A stretch of DNA of 64,000 nt from Rostrohypoxylon terebratum (taxonomy: Eukaryota > Ascomycota > Sordariomycetes > Xylariales > Hypoxylaceae). Shown here one piece after another: positions 21,800 through 34,438 of this stretch. The notes below the pieces were generated by a model, which made no database searches, had not been told where the DNA came from, and saw only the letters and a list, made by a program, of their open reading frames with translations. Each line of letters starts with the position of its first letter. The first letter of the stretch is position 1. A program made the position numbers and the translations under genes. Where the stretch lies: positions 36,818 to 100,817 of the forward strand of contig MU385960.1 in assembly GCA_022497145.1 (NCBI GenBank), given 5' to 3'.

Positions 21800-22790
21800 A
21801 GAACGGGTATACACGGCGAAAGGATTGATTCCGATATCTATCTAAATAGCAATATAGAATTTGATCGAGGTGACCCGGCCTTGTTTATATAATAAATTCC
21901 GGACTTTCTTCGACTGGAATGTTTCAATTAATATGGGCTACTGTCTCAATGGTTTAGGACGCCCATTTATGTACCACATCCGACTCTGTCTGAGGGTGCG
22001 TGAATTTAATGAGCTCTTGCTTCCAGACTTACCTGCCTACCTGTCCATCGAGGTCGCAAGCCGATAGGTACACCTACAGTTAGTGATGTAGGTGTGATAA
22101 TGCACATAGTACGGGCATCACCATCATCGCCAAAGCTTGCCAAGAGAGTGAGAAATGCGATTCGGGGTGACACCAACCAGCTGATCATTTCTAACTTGGC
22201 ATCAGATACACCTTATAACATCAATTAAACCCACCAGAAGTAAGGGATAGATCAGATTCGAGGATTGCATTTTACTTGGGTCCTGTCCTTTGTCCGGCGT
22301 CGAGTCCATGATTCATAAGGGACCCCATCTATACAGAAGCAAGAACAATAAACATGAAATTTGTAGAATTATAGGAGAAAAAAAAAGGAAAATTACCTAA
22401 AGAATAGGGGAATCCAGTGCTTACCTAAAAATCATTACCACCTATGTCATATTATGTACCTACAGCTGGAAGCCTCAGTTACCACAAACATCCATATTAA
22501 CCAGGCACATATTAATATGATAGTATCTTAATTGGTGCTACTACTACCGGCAACGGGGTCGAAGCCGCGAACAACCTCATGAATAATCGTCGGCACCCAC
22601 TGGCATCTAAGCTCCGGGGTTATACGTAGGTAGCTCTAGCTCTATGTAGGTATATCTTTGGACAGGCCCATCCATCTTCTCATCTCCTCACCTCCTCTCA
22701 CCTTACCCCAAACCCGCGACACCTCGGCCCCGATCGCGATGCTCGTGCGTGCGTGCGTACGTACCTACCTACCTAGTAGGTAGTATAATC
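21800..22790. other. Intergenic spacer, no gene seen
   Basis: About 1 kb between two minus-strand genes. It contains the SnoaL-like gene's promoter and, at 22762-22786, a GTAC/CCTACC palindromic cluster just downstream of CHL1. Confidence 0.55.
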
Positions 22791-25590
22791 TCACCCTTTC
22801 TTACCCCTAAAGAACCCGCTCAGCTTCCCCATCATCTGACCTAAGCCTGCGCTCTCGCTGCCTCCCACCAGCCCCCCGCGGATCCAGCCAGGTAGCTTCC
22901 CCTTGATCCGCTCTGTGCCAAACCGCCTATCGACCAAGACAATGGCAGCGTAGTCGTTGCGGTGCCGGATCGCGCGCCCGATGCTCTGGTTCACCGCGCG
23001 CATGCACGCGTTCTCGTAGAAGTCACGCGCCGCCTGCTTAGCCGCCGCCGTCAACTCCGCGGTTGTTTTAGACGTCATAGACGGGTCCTCGTCGCTCGCC
23101 ACCTTCAAGCGTGCCAGCGTCGTGGACTCGATGTATTCTATGCGGGCCTTCCAATCCGGGGAGTGGATGTTGGGGTAGGGCAGGCCAACTACGACGACGC
23201 AGCGGCCAAGGCGGTCGGAGAAGTTTATGCCCTCGCTCATTTTCCCGCCAATTACACTTAGTAGAAGCGCGCCGTTCCTATTTGGGGTTTTGTAGCGTTT
23301 GGTACTTGGCGATTCGGCTTCGCACCCGCCGCCAAGAATAGCTTGCGTGTATTGCTCTAAAACCTCCTCGCTGGAACCGCCCCTCGTCTCACGGAATGCG
23401 GACTTTTTAGCCTGTAACTTGTCCCAGAGGGATTGAGTCTGTCCCGCGCTTACTTCACTCCACGTGCCCACCACTTCGTCGAGATAGCCGTAGCTGGGAA
23501 AGAAGACGACGACACCGTCGGGGACGGCGGTGCAGATATTTAGGATGGCAATTCCTAGGTCGCGAATCATCGATTTATCGCTACGTCTCTGGAAGCTGAA
23601 TTCGAACTCTGTATTCTTGGCGTCATTCCTTGGCCCCGACGAGGCCAGAGTCCACACGCAGAGATTCGAGGATGGGATTACGTGACCGCAGCTAAGCGTC
23701 GTGATCTTGGATTTTGCCAAGTCCGGGAAAAGGTGAGCGGTGTAATCTTCGAATGGCGACATGGTACCTCCGGCAAGAATCACAGCTCGTGCGCTAGAGG
23801 CAACCGAGGAGAATGCATGTGTAGGTGAGAGGAGGAGGTACGATAGTTTTACGTCACTTGGTGAAACCCTGTGATAGAAAATCCGGCCTTCCGAGCTTAG
23901 ATTATTTAGAGAGACGAGAAACGAAAGGAGGGTATGTAATACAGGCGTCGATGAAAATTTAGGGGAGTCGTTATCATCATCCTGAGATTCGACGTGAGCA
24001 ACGTAACCCTCGATTTTGTATGCTAGCTTGGAGTCCTGTATGTACTGAATCAATTTGTACATATTGATCTGGTCGATGCCCTTAGATCTGAGAAGAACAT
24101 TAGGGTCGATTATCCCTTGTTCGTTCTAGGACATGAGTTAGCGAGTGCTCTATAGTGATGACGGGATTTCATCTTACTTTCAACGCCGAGGCATTTTCTA
24201 GCCAATCTCTCAGGCCATCTACAACTCGAGCGACTTGTCCGACCATGACCCGGTTCTCACCTTTGAGTTTTTTACCGAACTTCTTCACGTATACGCCAAG
24301 CATCTGTCTCGCTCGTTTCAACTCGCCAAGACTAACTTCGGAAGCGTATACGTTTGCTACTGCGTCCATGATATTATGAGCCTCGTCAATGATAACTACA
24401 TTGCCCTCAAGTTTTATACCAAGAGCGTCCCTGGCGGTCTTTTGCAAGAGCAATGGATAAGGAAGCGTAATAATCTCCGCGCCAGGTACCGCAGTCCTCG
24501 AAGCATAGTACGGACAAACGTGGTATTTCTTTCCTAGTTCATAGAGATCTTCTATATCTGGAAGAGTAGCAAGGGCATTGTCCCGAAATTGATGCGTGAG
24601 ACTCAGGTTATCGGCACTCGGTACAAATTGACACTTATCCTTGGATTTGGGCTGTTGAAGTTCGCTGCAGCGATCGTTGATAGCGGCAAGTGAACCAAGG
24701 CGCGATACTGACGGGTTGATGCAGAGTCGCTGACGCGAAGATAACGGAAGATGTTTGACGTCTTCAGATTCTAGATCGCGATCGTTGCCAATGAGAGAGC
24801 TTGGTAGAGATGCTGGAAAAGTTGGTCGGCGCAATTCTGAGATGAATTGCGTCAATTGAGAATGCGTTCTCGACGTGTAGTAGATCTAAGCATGATTAGC
24901 AAGAACACAAGGGATATGTTTGGATAGATTTACCTTTACTTCATCTGCTCCCAGGTCTTCTTCCTCTTCCTTGACTTGAAGTCTTCCCATTCCCAGTTTC
25001 CCCATGAGCTCCCTCGTTTCCTTGCTGTAGCCCGATGGATTATCGCCACCCAGAGATGCATCATCATCCTGACCTTCGTCTAATAACCATTCATCTTCAT
25101 CATCAGCAGGCTTGGCACTTTTCCTGACGCTACCATCTTCCAGCCTCCTTCTTTTAGCTCCCCTCTCTTCTAGCTGTTTCTCCTTGGCCCGTATCTTCTT
25201 TAAGCGCGCCTCCCTCTCCTCCCATTGTTTGAGCATTTCTTCCCGTTTCCTTTTCAGCATCTGGTTGACAATCCACTCAGGCTCGTCCTTGAACTCTTCG
25301 GCTGCCTCCGCAACAGAACTTTCAAACACTGCCCTCCTATGGTTACGCAGCCAGGTCAGCGCAGCACAAATAAGAGATAATGACTTCCCCTTCATAGAAT
25401 TAGCGTGGGGTATCAACTAGAGGGCTAAGCATCAACCTACTGTGCCGGTTGGACTTTCAAGGATGCCAACCTGTCCTTCTCCTTTTTCGAGGACATCGTA
25501 TACGGTGCTCATGAATTGCTCTTGGACGTCATACGGTGTGTATGGATGGTGGAAGTCGACCTTCCGAACTCCTTCTGTGATCTCATCCAT
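22791..25590 (-). CDS. CHL1: ATP-dependent DNA helicase CHL1 (XPD/FANCJ family)
   Basis: Iron-sulfur superfamily 2 DNA helicase with 5'-3' polarity in the family. It acts in sister-chromatid cohesion and genome stability as the orthologue of yeast Chl1 and human DDX11. Four exons, all phase 0: 25441-25590, 24934-25389, 24178-24885 and 22791-24125, giving 882 aa. The first intron falls inside Walker A, so S-P-T-G-T joins G-K-S only after splicing (residues 46-53). A Lys/Glu-rich acidic insert covers about 75-190. Four cysteines near 257, 275, 288 and 325 match the Fe-S cluster domain. The D-E-A-H box is at 369-372, and the C-terminal motif Q-S-I-G-R-A-I-R-H is near 816. The ATG at 25590 was taken as the start; the frame is open 11 more codons upstream but only with a GTG. 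Confidence 0.95.
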
Positions 25591-26391
25591 GCTGACAACT
25601 TCGAATGAAGTCTGAAATGCCACAAGGATTTTAAATTCCCGTTGAACCTACTCCCGGGTTTGGGGCGGTAGGTAAAGCAATCAACTACTGGATTTGATTT
25701 TCATAGCCAGGTCACTTCAAGTGAGAAGTAGGAAATCATACACCTGCGGTATAGACCCCACAACAACATCGACTTCCAAGTAGATGATGTAGTGGGTGAT
25801 TTATTGTTCATCGTGAGAAGTATCACGAACGTGGTTAGGCTCACGAATTGAGGATGTGATGGTTGAATAGAGTACTCTCAATATGTACGGTATATTCACC
25901 CTTGCGGCTTCATTCTCGTTATTATTCACGTATTCGTGTGTGTTTGTCAACCGTATGTTGCGTATGTTGCGTATGTTGACTAAAAGAAGTAATCTGATAG
26001 ATTCTGATTGGTGCAACGGAGCTTCAAGCTTTGGAAATGGAAATTCGAAATTTGAAGACTGAGATCAAGGTGGCAGGTGGCAGGGTGGACTCTTGGACCC
26101 ATATTTCGTACAAATGGTGCTACACATTTCTTGGCTGTGGCTAGTGATACGTGGTGGGGTATCCGAATGATGTGCTGAGTCATGCGTGGCTAGTGTAGAA
26201 GATTTTGCTGAAACTTTGGAAGGTATTAGTGGCCTTTGCTCCACAACACCAACACCAAACCCTACTCCGAAAATTAAACGAAGAGAATTTCACAAACTTC
26301 AATACAACTCAAAACCCACCCTGCCTTTTTCCGCAACCTTTCTTGAGTAGGCAATTCTCAACCTTCACATCAAGCCACTCAACCCGAAAAA
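25591..26391. other. Divergent promoter region CHL1 / RPL28
   Basis: 0.8 kb shared between the CHL1 start and the RPL28 start. No supported gene. A telobox-like element lies close to RPL28. Confidence 0.6.
26257..26264 (+). promoter_or_regulatory. Telobox-like element upstream of RPL28
   Basis: AAACCCTA lies 128-135 bp upstream of the ribosomal protein ATG. Telobox sites bound by Tbf1/Rap1-type factors are a known feature of many fungal ribosomal protein promoters. One copy of an 8-mer is weak evidence by itself. Confidence 0.4.
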
Positions 26392-27335
26392 ATGCCTACC
26401 AGATTATCGAAGACCAGAAAGCAGTATGTGACCTTCCGTCGAATTTACTTTCGCCATTTTCACCGCCCCAATCAATATCGCGCCGAACCGCCTTTTTCCA
26501 TGCCGTGCCATATTTTGTGGAGGTTTGTCGCATGACGAAGACCAGGAACAACAACGTACACAACAACGATTGATCAAGATGAGAAGATGAGAACTCGAAG
26601 ATATTTTATGAAAATAAACCATTGATTGGAAGGAATGGCAACATCATGATAATTTATGGCACTTTATGGCACTTTATGGCATTCGGCGCGACAAACGAGA
26701 CAACGCTTGATTGGGGCTTGATTTCAACAATTTCACACATGCGCTTCAAATGGAAGAAAATTGCTAACAATTTTGACAGTCGTGGCCACGTCTCGGCCGG
26801 TCACGGTCGTATCGGCAAGCACCGCAAGCACCCCGGTGGTCGTGGTATGGCCGGTGGTCAGCACCACCACCGAACAAACATCGACAAGTACCACCCTGGT
26901 TACTTCGGTAAGGTTGGTATGCGATACTTCCACAAGCAACAGAACCACTTCTGGAAGCCTATCATCAACCTCGACAAGGTACGACTTGTTCAATTATTTA
27001 TTTCCGAATAACACAAGATACAAAATACGGGTGTGGCGCGATTGGCTCTCTGCCATGGGTCGGAGTTTTAAATGATGTTACATCTATATTTCTTTTGCTA
27101 ACCTCATAATTTGTAGCTGTGGTCGCTTGTCCCCGCCGAGACCCGTGACGCCTACATTTCCGGCCAGAAGAAGGACACCGTTCCTGTTATCGACCTCCTC
27201 CCCTTGGGTTACTCCAAGGTTCTCGGCAAGGGCAGAATCCCCGAAGTCCCTCTAGTAGTCCGAGCACGATGGGTCAGCAAGTTGGCAGAGAAGAAGATCA
27301 CGGATGCTGGTGGCGTTGTTGAGCTAGTCGCGTAA
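26392..27335 (+). CDS. RPL28: 60S ribosomal protein L28 (uL15, mammalian L27a)
   Basis: Large-subunit ribosomal protein of the uL15 family, 149 aa as in yeast Rpl28. Three exons: 26392-26423, 26780-26978 and 27117-27335. The first exon encodes only M-P-T-R-L-S-K-T-R-K plus two bases, and joining rebuilds K-H-R-G-H-V-S-A-G-H-G-R-I-G-K-H. The His/Gly/Lys-rich basic N-terminal part that threads into rRNA is complete, and the C-terminus ends in G-V-V-E-L-V-A. Intron 1 is 356 nt, long for this genome, and carries a 10-bp triplicate. Intron 2 is 138 nt. Codon choice in exons 2-3 is strongly C-biased at third positions, as expected for a highly expressed gene. A gene with this early first intron is typical of ribosomal protein genes. 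Confidence 0.97.
26653..26682. repeat. 10-bp TTTATGGCAC triplicate in RPL28 intron 1
   Basis: Three consecutive near-perfect copies of TTTATGGCAC (first copy ATTTATGGCAC, last ending CATT) lie within the 356-nt first intron of RPL28. Confidence 0.75.
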
Positions 27336-29855
27336 GAGAATGCGCTGGCGGAAGGGTTTCTATTTGCGGATCAAGGGAACGGATACCTGATGACTGGGAC
27401 GGTTGTAACTCAAGGGCCTGCTTATTATAACAGGTAGTCTTCGGTTTTCTCGAGCATCGCATGGCATGATCGGATTCTACGAATGGGAGTTCAGCTGAAT
27501 AAAAAAAATGCATTTCACCCAAGTTAACTGACATAATCGGTACTATTACATACCTACTATGTACTTAGTGACTTGGAATCTGGGGACCTACTATTGCGAT
27601 TTTCAGGGGTTGGACAAGTATCTTGCACGACGTGCATTCGTGTCATCCCAGACAGATACCCTAGATGATCTTAAGCTGCAAATCCGTTGCTAGTCAACAG
27701 GGGTATTGTGTTTCATCGACAAGATCTAAACTTGGTTACAAAAAAATCCATCAATCGGCTAATATTCCTCGCATCGTGTGGTTTTCGTGCAGCCGTGGTA
27801 GAGCTTTGAAAGGCTCCATCATGGATATGACAATAGTAAGGGTCAGATAATCATCTATGTATTAGTAGGAAGAGCTAATAGTAGTATCTTGGTTCCACGC
27901 AGTGTCAACCGTTCCATGAAAATATCTCAGCTGGGTTAGTATCGGAAGGCAAGTCGGGTAATAAGTATGATGTCGGATACCGATACGGGATGCTGGAACG
28001 GGATGCGGATACAGGTGCTAAGCGTGACAATTCCTATCAGGTCATGTGTCTGTTTGAAGTCATGTTCTTAGATCGCGTACAGCATAACCCAGGAAATTGA
28101 TCACCAACATGTTGTCTAAAACCAGGTTATTCATATAATAGTTGTACTGTATAAAAGAAACAACAATAATTTATCTTGAGAGTGATACAAGTTTGGGTTT
28201 ATCTATTGTTCATACCTAGTAGTAGGTGATTTTAAGGATACTTAATTATTAATATGTGCCAATTATTTCAAGTACTTCGTACAGGCAAGCATCTTTTCTA
28301 GTTGAGTCAATTGGAGAAACTCTGATATCGCATTTTAGATCTAGCATGTGATTATGAGAACTCAAAATATCTCGCCTTGTGATCTTATGTAGGTAGGTAG
28401 CATAGCGAAAGGTTATGTAACAAGTTTACTCTATTAATATTTTTTTTAAATAAACCAAACCATCAGCCAACCGGGCCGGTAATCATGGGAAACGACGTTT
28501 GCTAAAGAATTAAATATACATAAGGTATTCAAGTGTATATTATAATATTTCAACTTCTCATTTAGAATCATTAGCCGTGGCTCTGTTAGGAAGCAACTTG
28601 GAACTTGGAACTAGGTAAATAGAACCGAACGTCATCGCGACAATAATTATCGATAGGGAAGCCCTGGCAGCCCGGACCCGGCTCTAGCTCTCTTTTTATG
28701 TGGTCCAAGCTAGCTTGAGTTGGCTTAATCAACATCTTAACGCTACCTGATAAGCAAGTAATGTGGTACCTTGTAGCGGTTGTAGCGTTGTATAAGCGTA
28801 GTATAGCGCCTGTACTAGGTAGCACCTGCAATGTAGAAATGGATGCTGGCTGGAGAGTTTAGCTTCGACCAGGCCTAGTTTCTCAGCTGCAGTTCTAGGC
28901 TGCCATGTCACCAGAGAGAGCCCTGAGACCTCGGAGTCTTCTGAGAGGTTCAGTCCGTCTAGTACCTACATCCCCCTACATTGTACAATACAATCCACTT
29001 CATGCACATGCACATTCATATTCACATTTTCAAGTCAACTTTAGCAACTTTACCTACCAAGCTACCTACCTAGGTCCTACACAATACCACAATGATACTA
29101 CAATACCTATCCTAGGACCTAGGTACTTTGTCATCTTGTCCAGACTCCAGACTCCAATCAACTGATCCCCAGTCCTGATCCTTAATCTAGTCATTTGGAA
29201 GTCCTTGCTTTTCTTAGTTTGTCCAATGAAGTTTTACCGACTGATTGTAAAGGGTCTATCGTCTTATTATTGTCTTAATCCCTACCTAGTCCATACTTGG
29301 TTCATACAGCCATACAGCCATACAAACCAAGAACCATGACCGTCTAAAATATCGTTATCCATTATCTGCCTCACCATTATAGGTATACTACTGTCAGACC
29401 GTCTGACCGTACACAGCAAACACACTCCCGCTTCTACTTGCTCCGTTTACTTAACCTAATATTTTACCTCATTCACGTTTGATTCCAACTTACCACCACT
29501 TTACTACCTTTACTACTACGATAATGCATCTCTATCTCTAAATCCCTCCGCCTGAATCGACAGGCGTGCTCAGGGCTGATCTGGTAAAAAATAAAAAATA
29601 AAAATAAAAAAAATTAAGAGGTAAAAAATCTGACGCCTCGCAGAGCTACAGAGCCTTTGTCTCTCGAATATTCAATCTTGGCGACCTTCGCTGCCTATCA
29701 CCTGCATAGCCGTGTTCCTCTCCCATTCGCCTCTCTCTCTCGTGTAGCCTAAGCCGAGTCACGCATCTTCGATAAAGCTAGTACAGAGTACGAAAAGTGA
29801 TCGAACCTAATAGTCAATAGTACATTAATACACTACAATAACTCCACCGCCCGCT
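27336..29855. other. Long intergenic region, no gene seen
   Basis: 2.5 kb between two plus-strand genes. The open frames are short and unrelated to known families. The middle part (about 28130-28560) is AT-rich. The last 300 bp probably hold the promoter and leader of the sterol glucosyltransferase gene. Confidence 0.55.
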
Positions 29856-32800
29856 ATGGCGCCCCCATCAGAGGAGGGTAACGCACACCGGCGCGTTAGT
29901 AAGAAGCTTCAGAAGAGACGTAAAGACGAACACCAACCAACTATGGAGCTTCCCGATCGCCTTAAAGACCACGGTGACGATGCCGACGAAGACGTTCTGC
30001 CCCCTACGCAAGGGCCCCAGATGTTCATGAACATGAATCAGTCGATATTCGGATTGATTGCTGCTGCTGGATCGACTGTAGACTTTAACGACAGATTCGA
30101 GGGACAATCCAGTGACGAAGACGAGGATGCCGATCAGCTTGATAGACTGAGAAAGGGCAAAGCAAAAGACCAACTTGCGCAAACAATGGTATTTAAGAAG
30201 GACTCATCGGAAAGAGAGAAGAGTGATAAACAACGGAGGAGGTTATCAGGTCAACTCTTGCGCTCCTTACCACAATTGCCACGCCTCTCAACACGTTCTA
30301 GATTTAAACAATCGAAATCATCAGGCGCACAACCTTCCGACGCGAACTCCGACAGTTTGAACTCACCCACTACGGAGCCGCTCTCCCCCACGACTGACGC
30401 CACAAAGGAGGACCAAGAAGTCGGCCGACTTGCGCCGGTCATGAGTCGGATGTTAGAGGCGAGGGTAGAGATGTCGTCCAGGCAAAGTTTTGATCTTGAA
30501 AGATTATCAGGAGATCATCGTAGAGCTGATGCTGATGCTGATGCTGACGATGCCGGACCAAGCTTGCTCGCTCGTAAATTGAAACAAATATTCGAGTTCG
30601 ACGAACCTGAAGAAGTGATTGAAGGTACATCCCCTGCCCTGTCCACACCCATTTTGTGAATTGTCACTAACATCACTGCGCAGAGTATCCTTGTTGGCTA
30701 TTGCAAAGTGTGCTGCTCCAAGGATACATGTATATCACGGCAAAGCACATTTGCTTTTATGCCTATTTACCGAAGAAAGCTGTATGGCCTTCCCTCGAAT
30801 GACAAAGGGACTTACTGACAACTAATCTAGCACGAAGTCGCCAAATCAGGGTATCTGTCAAAGAGTGGCAAGAGAAATCCTAAGTATAGCCGTTACTGGT
30901 TTCGCTTAAAAGGGGATGTGCTAGCCTACTACCGAGACCCATCAAACCTCTATTTCCCCCATGGTCAGATTGACTTAAGCTACGCCATCTCAGCCAGCGT
31001 TGACGAGAAGGAAAAGGACGGCCTTTCCTTCTCCGTTGTGACCAACCACCGAACCTACCATCTCAGGGCAGACAGCGCTCCGAGTGCCAAAGAATGGGTC
31101 AAAAGCCTACAGCGAGTCATATTTAGATCTCACAATGACGGTGATAGCGTCAAGATTTCCTTACCTATCGCCAATGTCATTGATGTTGAAGATAGTCAGA
31201 TGATCGAGTTTGCTGACACATGCAAGATTCGTGTTATTGACAACGATGAAACATATGCCATCGACGAAGTAAGGAATCTCCGTTAAAATGACTCCTCATT
31301 GCGCCGTAGTTATTTGCTGACTTTTATTAGTACTTCTTCTCTTTCTTCAGCTTCAGTAAAGAAGCAATAAACGTTTTGAAAATTCTAGTCGACAATGCGT
31401 CGAAGAGAGACTCTGCTGTCCCGGAATCGAGTCCTTCCCGGCAACCGAACCAAGAGACGCAGCCTAGGAACAGCTCCGTAAGCATCAAACGAATCCAGGG
31501 TCTCCCTCCACTGGATATCAAATCTCCGAAACTTCGCGAAAATGTGCGAGCAACGCTAGCTCCCATGTCGCCCCATAGTCCGCGAGAACCGAGCCCTCGC
31601 GCTAGTGGTGACGTGGCTCGTGGAAGCTTTGATGCGTTTCGCCAACTCGGGCGGCGAAGCCTGGACCTTGATACTTTGGCGCGAGATGCGTCACCACGTC
31701 GAAGTTTTAGCGCCAGTAGGTCGTTGAGCAAGCATCGTAGGCACGATAATGCAGCGCAGCAAGACAAAATGGAATCTTCGGATTCCTATGTGCATTCCAT
31801 TGAGGATCCAAGCACATCCGCTATGGCGTCGTCTACGAACGAAGATCCTTCGGGAAGTCAGATTTTACGGGGTAGCGAGGTATTCCACAGACCTACCATT
31901 AGACGCTCCATATCTGTCTCGCGCACTTCGCCACGCGATAGGTCGTCTGGTACAAGTCGTCTGCGCGAGAAATCAGATGACTCTTTGCCGTATGTTAAGC
32001 GCCATGCTGCTACTACGGGTCACGTGAACGATTTGGGTTCCGATGAGAAGACCGACCAAGCGTCTTCGACCGCTCCAGGGCTTCAGAAAATAGCAAACAT
32101 GGGCGCTTACCCATTGCAACGGGCGGGTCTCTTCGCTAACTACTTGAATAAGACTAGCCGCCACATGAGTAACCTATTAGCCACGGAATCAATGGGATAC
32201 GTAGAAAAGGTGTCGGGTATGTGGAAAGGAGGGCGGAAGCATTATCAAGAAGCTCCTGCGCTTAAAGCCGAAGGCGGCGAATTCGACGATGACGATGGTG
32301 TGGATAATGATCGATTCCGCGCACACTTTGCGCTGCCTGAAACCGAGAAACTCCAGGCAACTTATTACGGCTACATCGTCCGCGTTTTACCACTGTATGG
32401 TAAAATTTACACAAGTGACCGTCACTTTTGCTTCCGCAGTTTGTTGCCGGGAACCCGAACAAAGTTGATTCTACCTTTGAAGGATATCGAGACAGCCGAG
32501 AAAGAGAAGGGTTTCCGATTTGGTTATTCCGGCCTCGTAGTTGTTATCCGTGGTCACGAAGAACTATTCTTCGAATTCAACAAGGCTGAAATACGTGACG
32601 ACTGCGCAGTTAACTTATTACGAAATCTCGAGACAACGCATTACCTCCAAAAGACAGGCAAGTTGGACCAGGAAGATAAAGAAGAGGCGGACGAAGCGAT
32701 TGCGGAACGTGATGCGCTCCATGAGGCACGCCTTCAGGACAACAACGAGCATGAGCTCAAGATGCCCCACGAGACGTCCTGTCTCACAGATTCCTCCCCG

Positions 32801-34438
32801 ACAATTCTTTTTGATGATCCTAAGGCGTCATTCCTCAACTTTAAGCCGTCCGAACCGATGAGAGTCACCTGCTTGACGATTGGTTCAAGGGGCGATGTTC
32901 AACCTTATATCGCGTTGTGCAAGGGGTTGATAGCTGAAGGCCACAAGGTTCGGATAGCTACGCATGCCGAGTTTAAGAATTGGGTTGAAGGACATGGCAT
33001 AGAGTTCTCACCCGTCTCGGGCGACCCAAGTGAACTCATGCGCATATGTATCCAGAACGGTACATTCACATGGGCGTTCTTAAAAGAAGCTAACTCGAAA
33101 TTTCGAGGTTGGCTGGATGACCTGCTCGCATCTGCCTATGAAGCATGCAAGGATTCGGATCTCCTGATCGAGAGTCCCAGTGCCATGGCTGGCATTCACA
33201 TCGCAGAGGCTTTAGGCATCCCTTATTTCCGAGCTTTTACGATGCCCTGGACCCGCACACGGGCTTATCCACACGCCTTCGTCATGCCCGAGCACAAGAT
33301 GGGTGGTGCGTATAACTATGTCACGTACGTAATGTTCGATAATGTGTTCTGGAAAGCGACAGCGCATCAGATTAACCGCTGGAGGAATAATATTCTCGGC
33401 CTACCCAACACCAACTTGGAGAAGCTACAGCCGAACAAGGTTCCATTCTTATACAATTTCTCTCCAGCAGTCGTGGCACCGCCTCTCGATTACAGCGATT
33501 GGATTCGTGTAACGGGGTACTGGTTCTTGGACGAGGGCACCGAGTGGACTCCGCCTAGTGATCTGATGAACTTCATTCAACAGGCACGCAAGGACGAGAA
33601 GAAGTTGGTATACGTCGGCTTCGGTTCTATTATTGTACCAGACCCGGCGAAGATGACACAGGAGGTTATTGACGCCGTGTTGAAGGCAGACGTTCGTTGT
33701 GTATTATCCAAGGGATGGTCTGACCGTGTCGGTAATAAGGACGCGGCGGTCCCAGAGCAAGAGCTCCCACCCGAAATATTCCAGATCAAGAGTGCACCCC
33801 ACGATTGGCTATTTGCTCAAATGGATGCCGCCGCTCACCATGGTGGCTCAGGGACGACGGGCGCTAGCTTACGTGCCGGTATACCTACTATCATCCGCCC
33901 CTTTTTCGGTGACCAGTTCTTTTTCGGAAGCCGAGTCGAGGATCTAGGAGTCGGTATCTGCTTGAAAAAATGGGGCGCCAACAGTTTTGCGAGAGCCTTG
34001 TGGGAGACCACCAATAGCGAAAGAATGATCGTCAAGGCCCGAGTGCTGGGCGAGACCATTCGAAAGGTTAGTTTCCCTTAATCTATCGATGCGTGTCATT
34101 TCTAATTATGTTACGCTTAGGAAAATGGTGTTGACACAGCAATTCAATGCATCTATCGGGACCTCGAATACGCCAAGAGCCTAATCAAATCGAAGGCTGG
34201 CAAGAACGCAACTACAGCCAGTAGCCCCGACGGAACCACAGTTGATGACTCCGAAGAGGAAAGCTGGACGTTTGTCGGCGGCGATGAAGGCGATCCAGAG
34301 CTCGTCGTGAAAAAAAGCGCACTCTCTCAAATGGAAGCTAACATGGGTGGGGCTTCGAGTATGACCTCGATGGGTACGAGGCTAGCTGGAGGCAGAGGAG
34401 CAAGCGTAAGCACCGCGTCGACCGCAACGGGCTCTTAG
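29856..34438 (+). CDS. ATG26: Sterol 3-beta-glucosyltransferase (ATG26/UGT51)
   Basis: Transfers glucose from UDP-glucose to ergosterol. In some yeasts the orthologue is needed for pexophagy. Five exons: 29856-30624, 30684-30781, 30831-31268, 31331-34066 and 34121-34438, giving 1452 aa. The exon joins restore the GRAM domain (E-Y-P-C-W-L-L-Q then G-Y-M-Y-I-T-A-K-H). A PH domain follows at about 290-400 (G-Y-L-S-K-S-G...Y-W-F-R-L). A Ser/Arg-rich linker leads to a second GRAM domain at about 762-860 and a GT28-type glycosyltransferase domain from about 945 (G-S-R-G-D-V-Q-P-Y), with the nucleotide-sugar motif H-H-G-G-S-G-T-T near 1270. The last exon adds an acidic tail. Length and order match the fungal family. 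The PH and GRAM modules direct membrane binding through phosphoinositides in known members. Confidence 0.96.

Noticed and set aside
26424..26779. snoRNA in RPL28 intron 1
   Set aside because: I looked for C (RTGATGA) and D (CTGA) boxes with flanking stems and found only weak partial matches.
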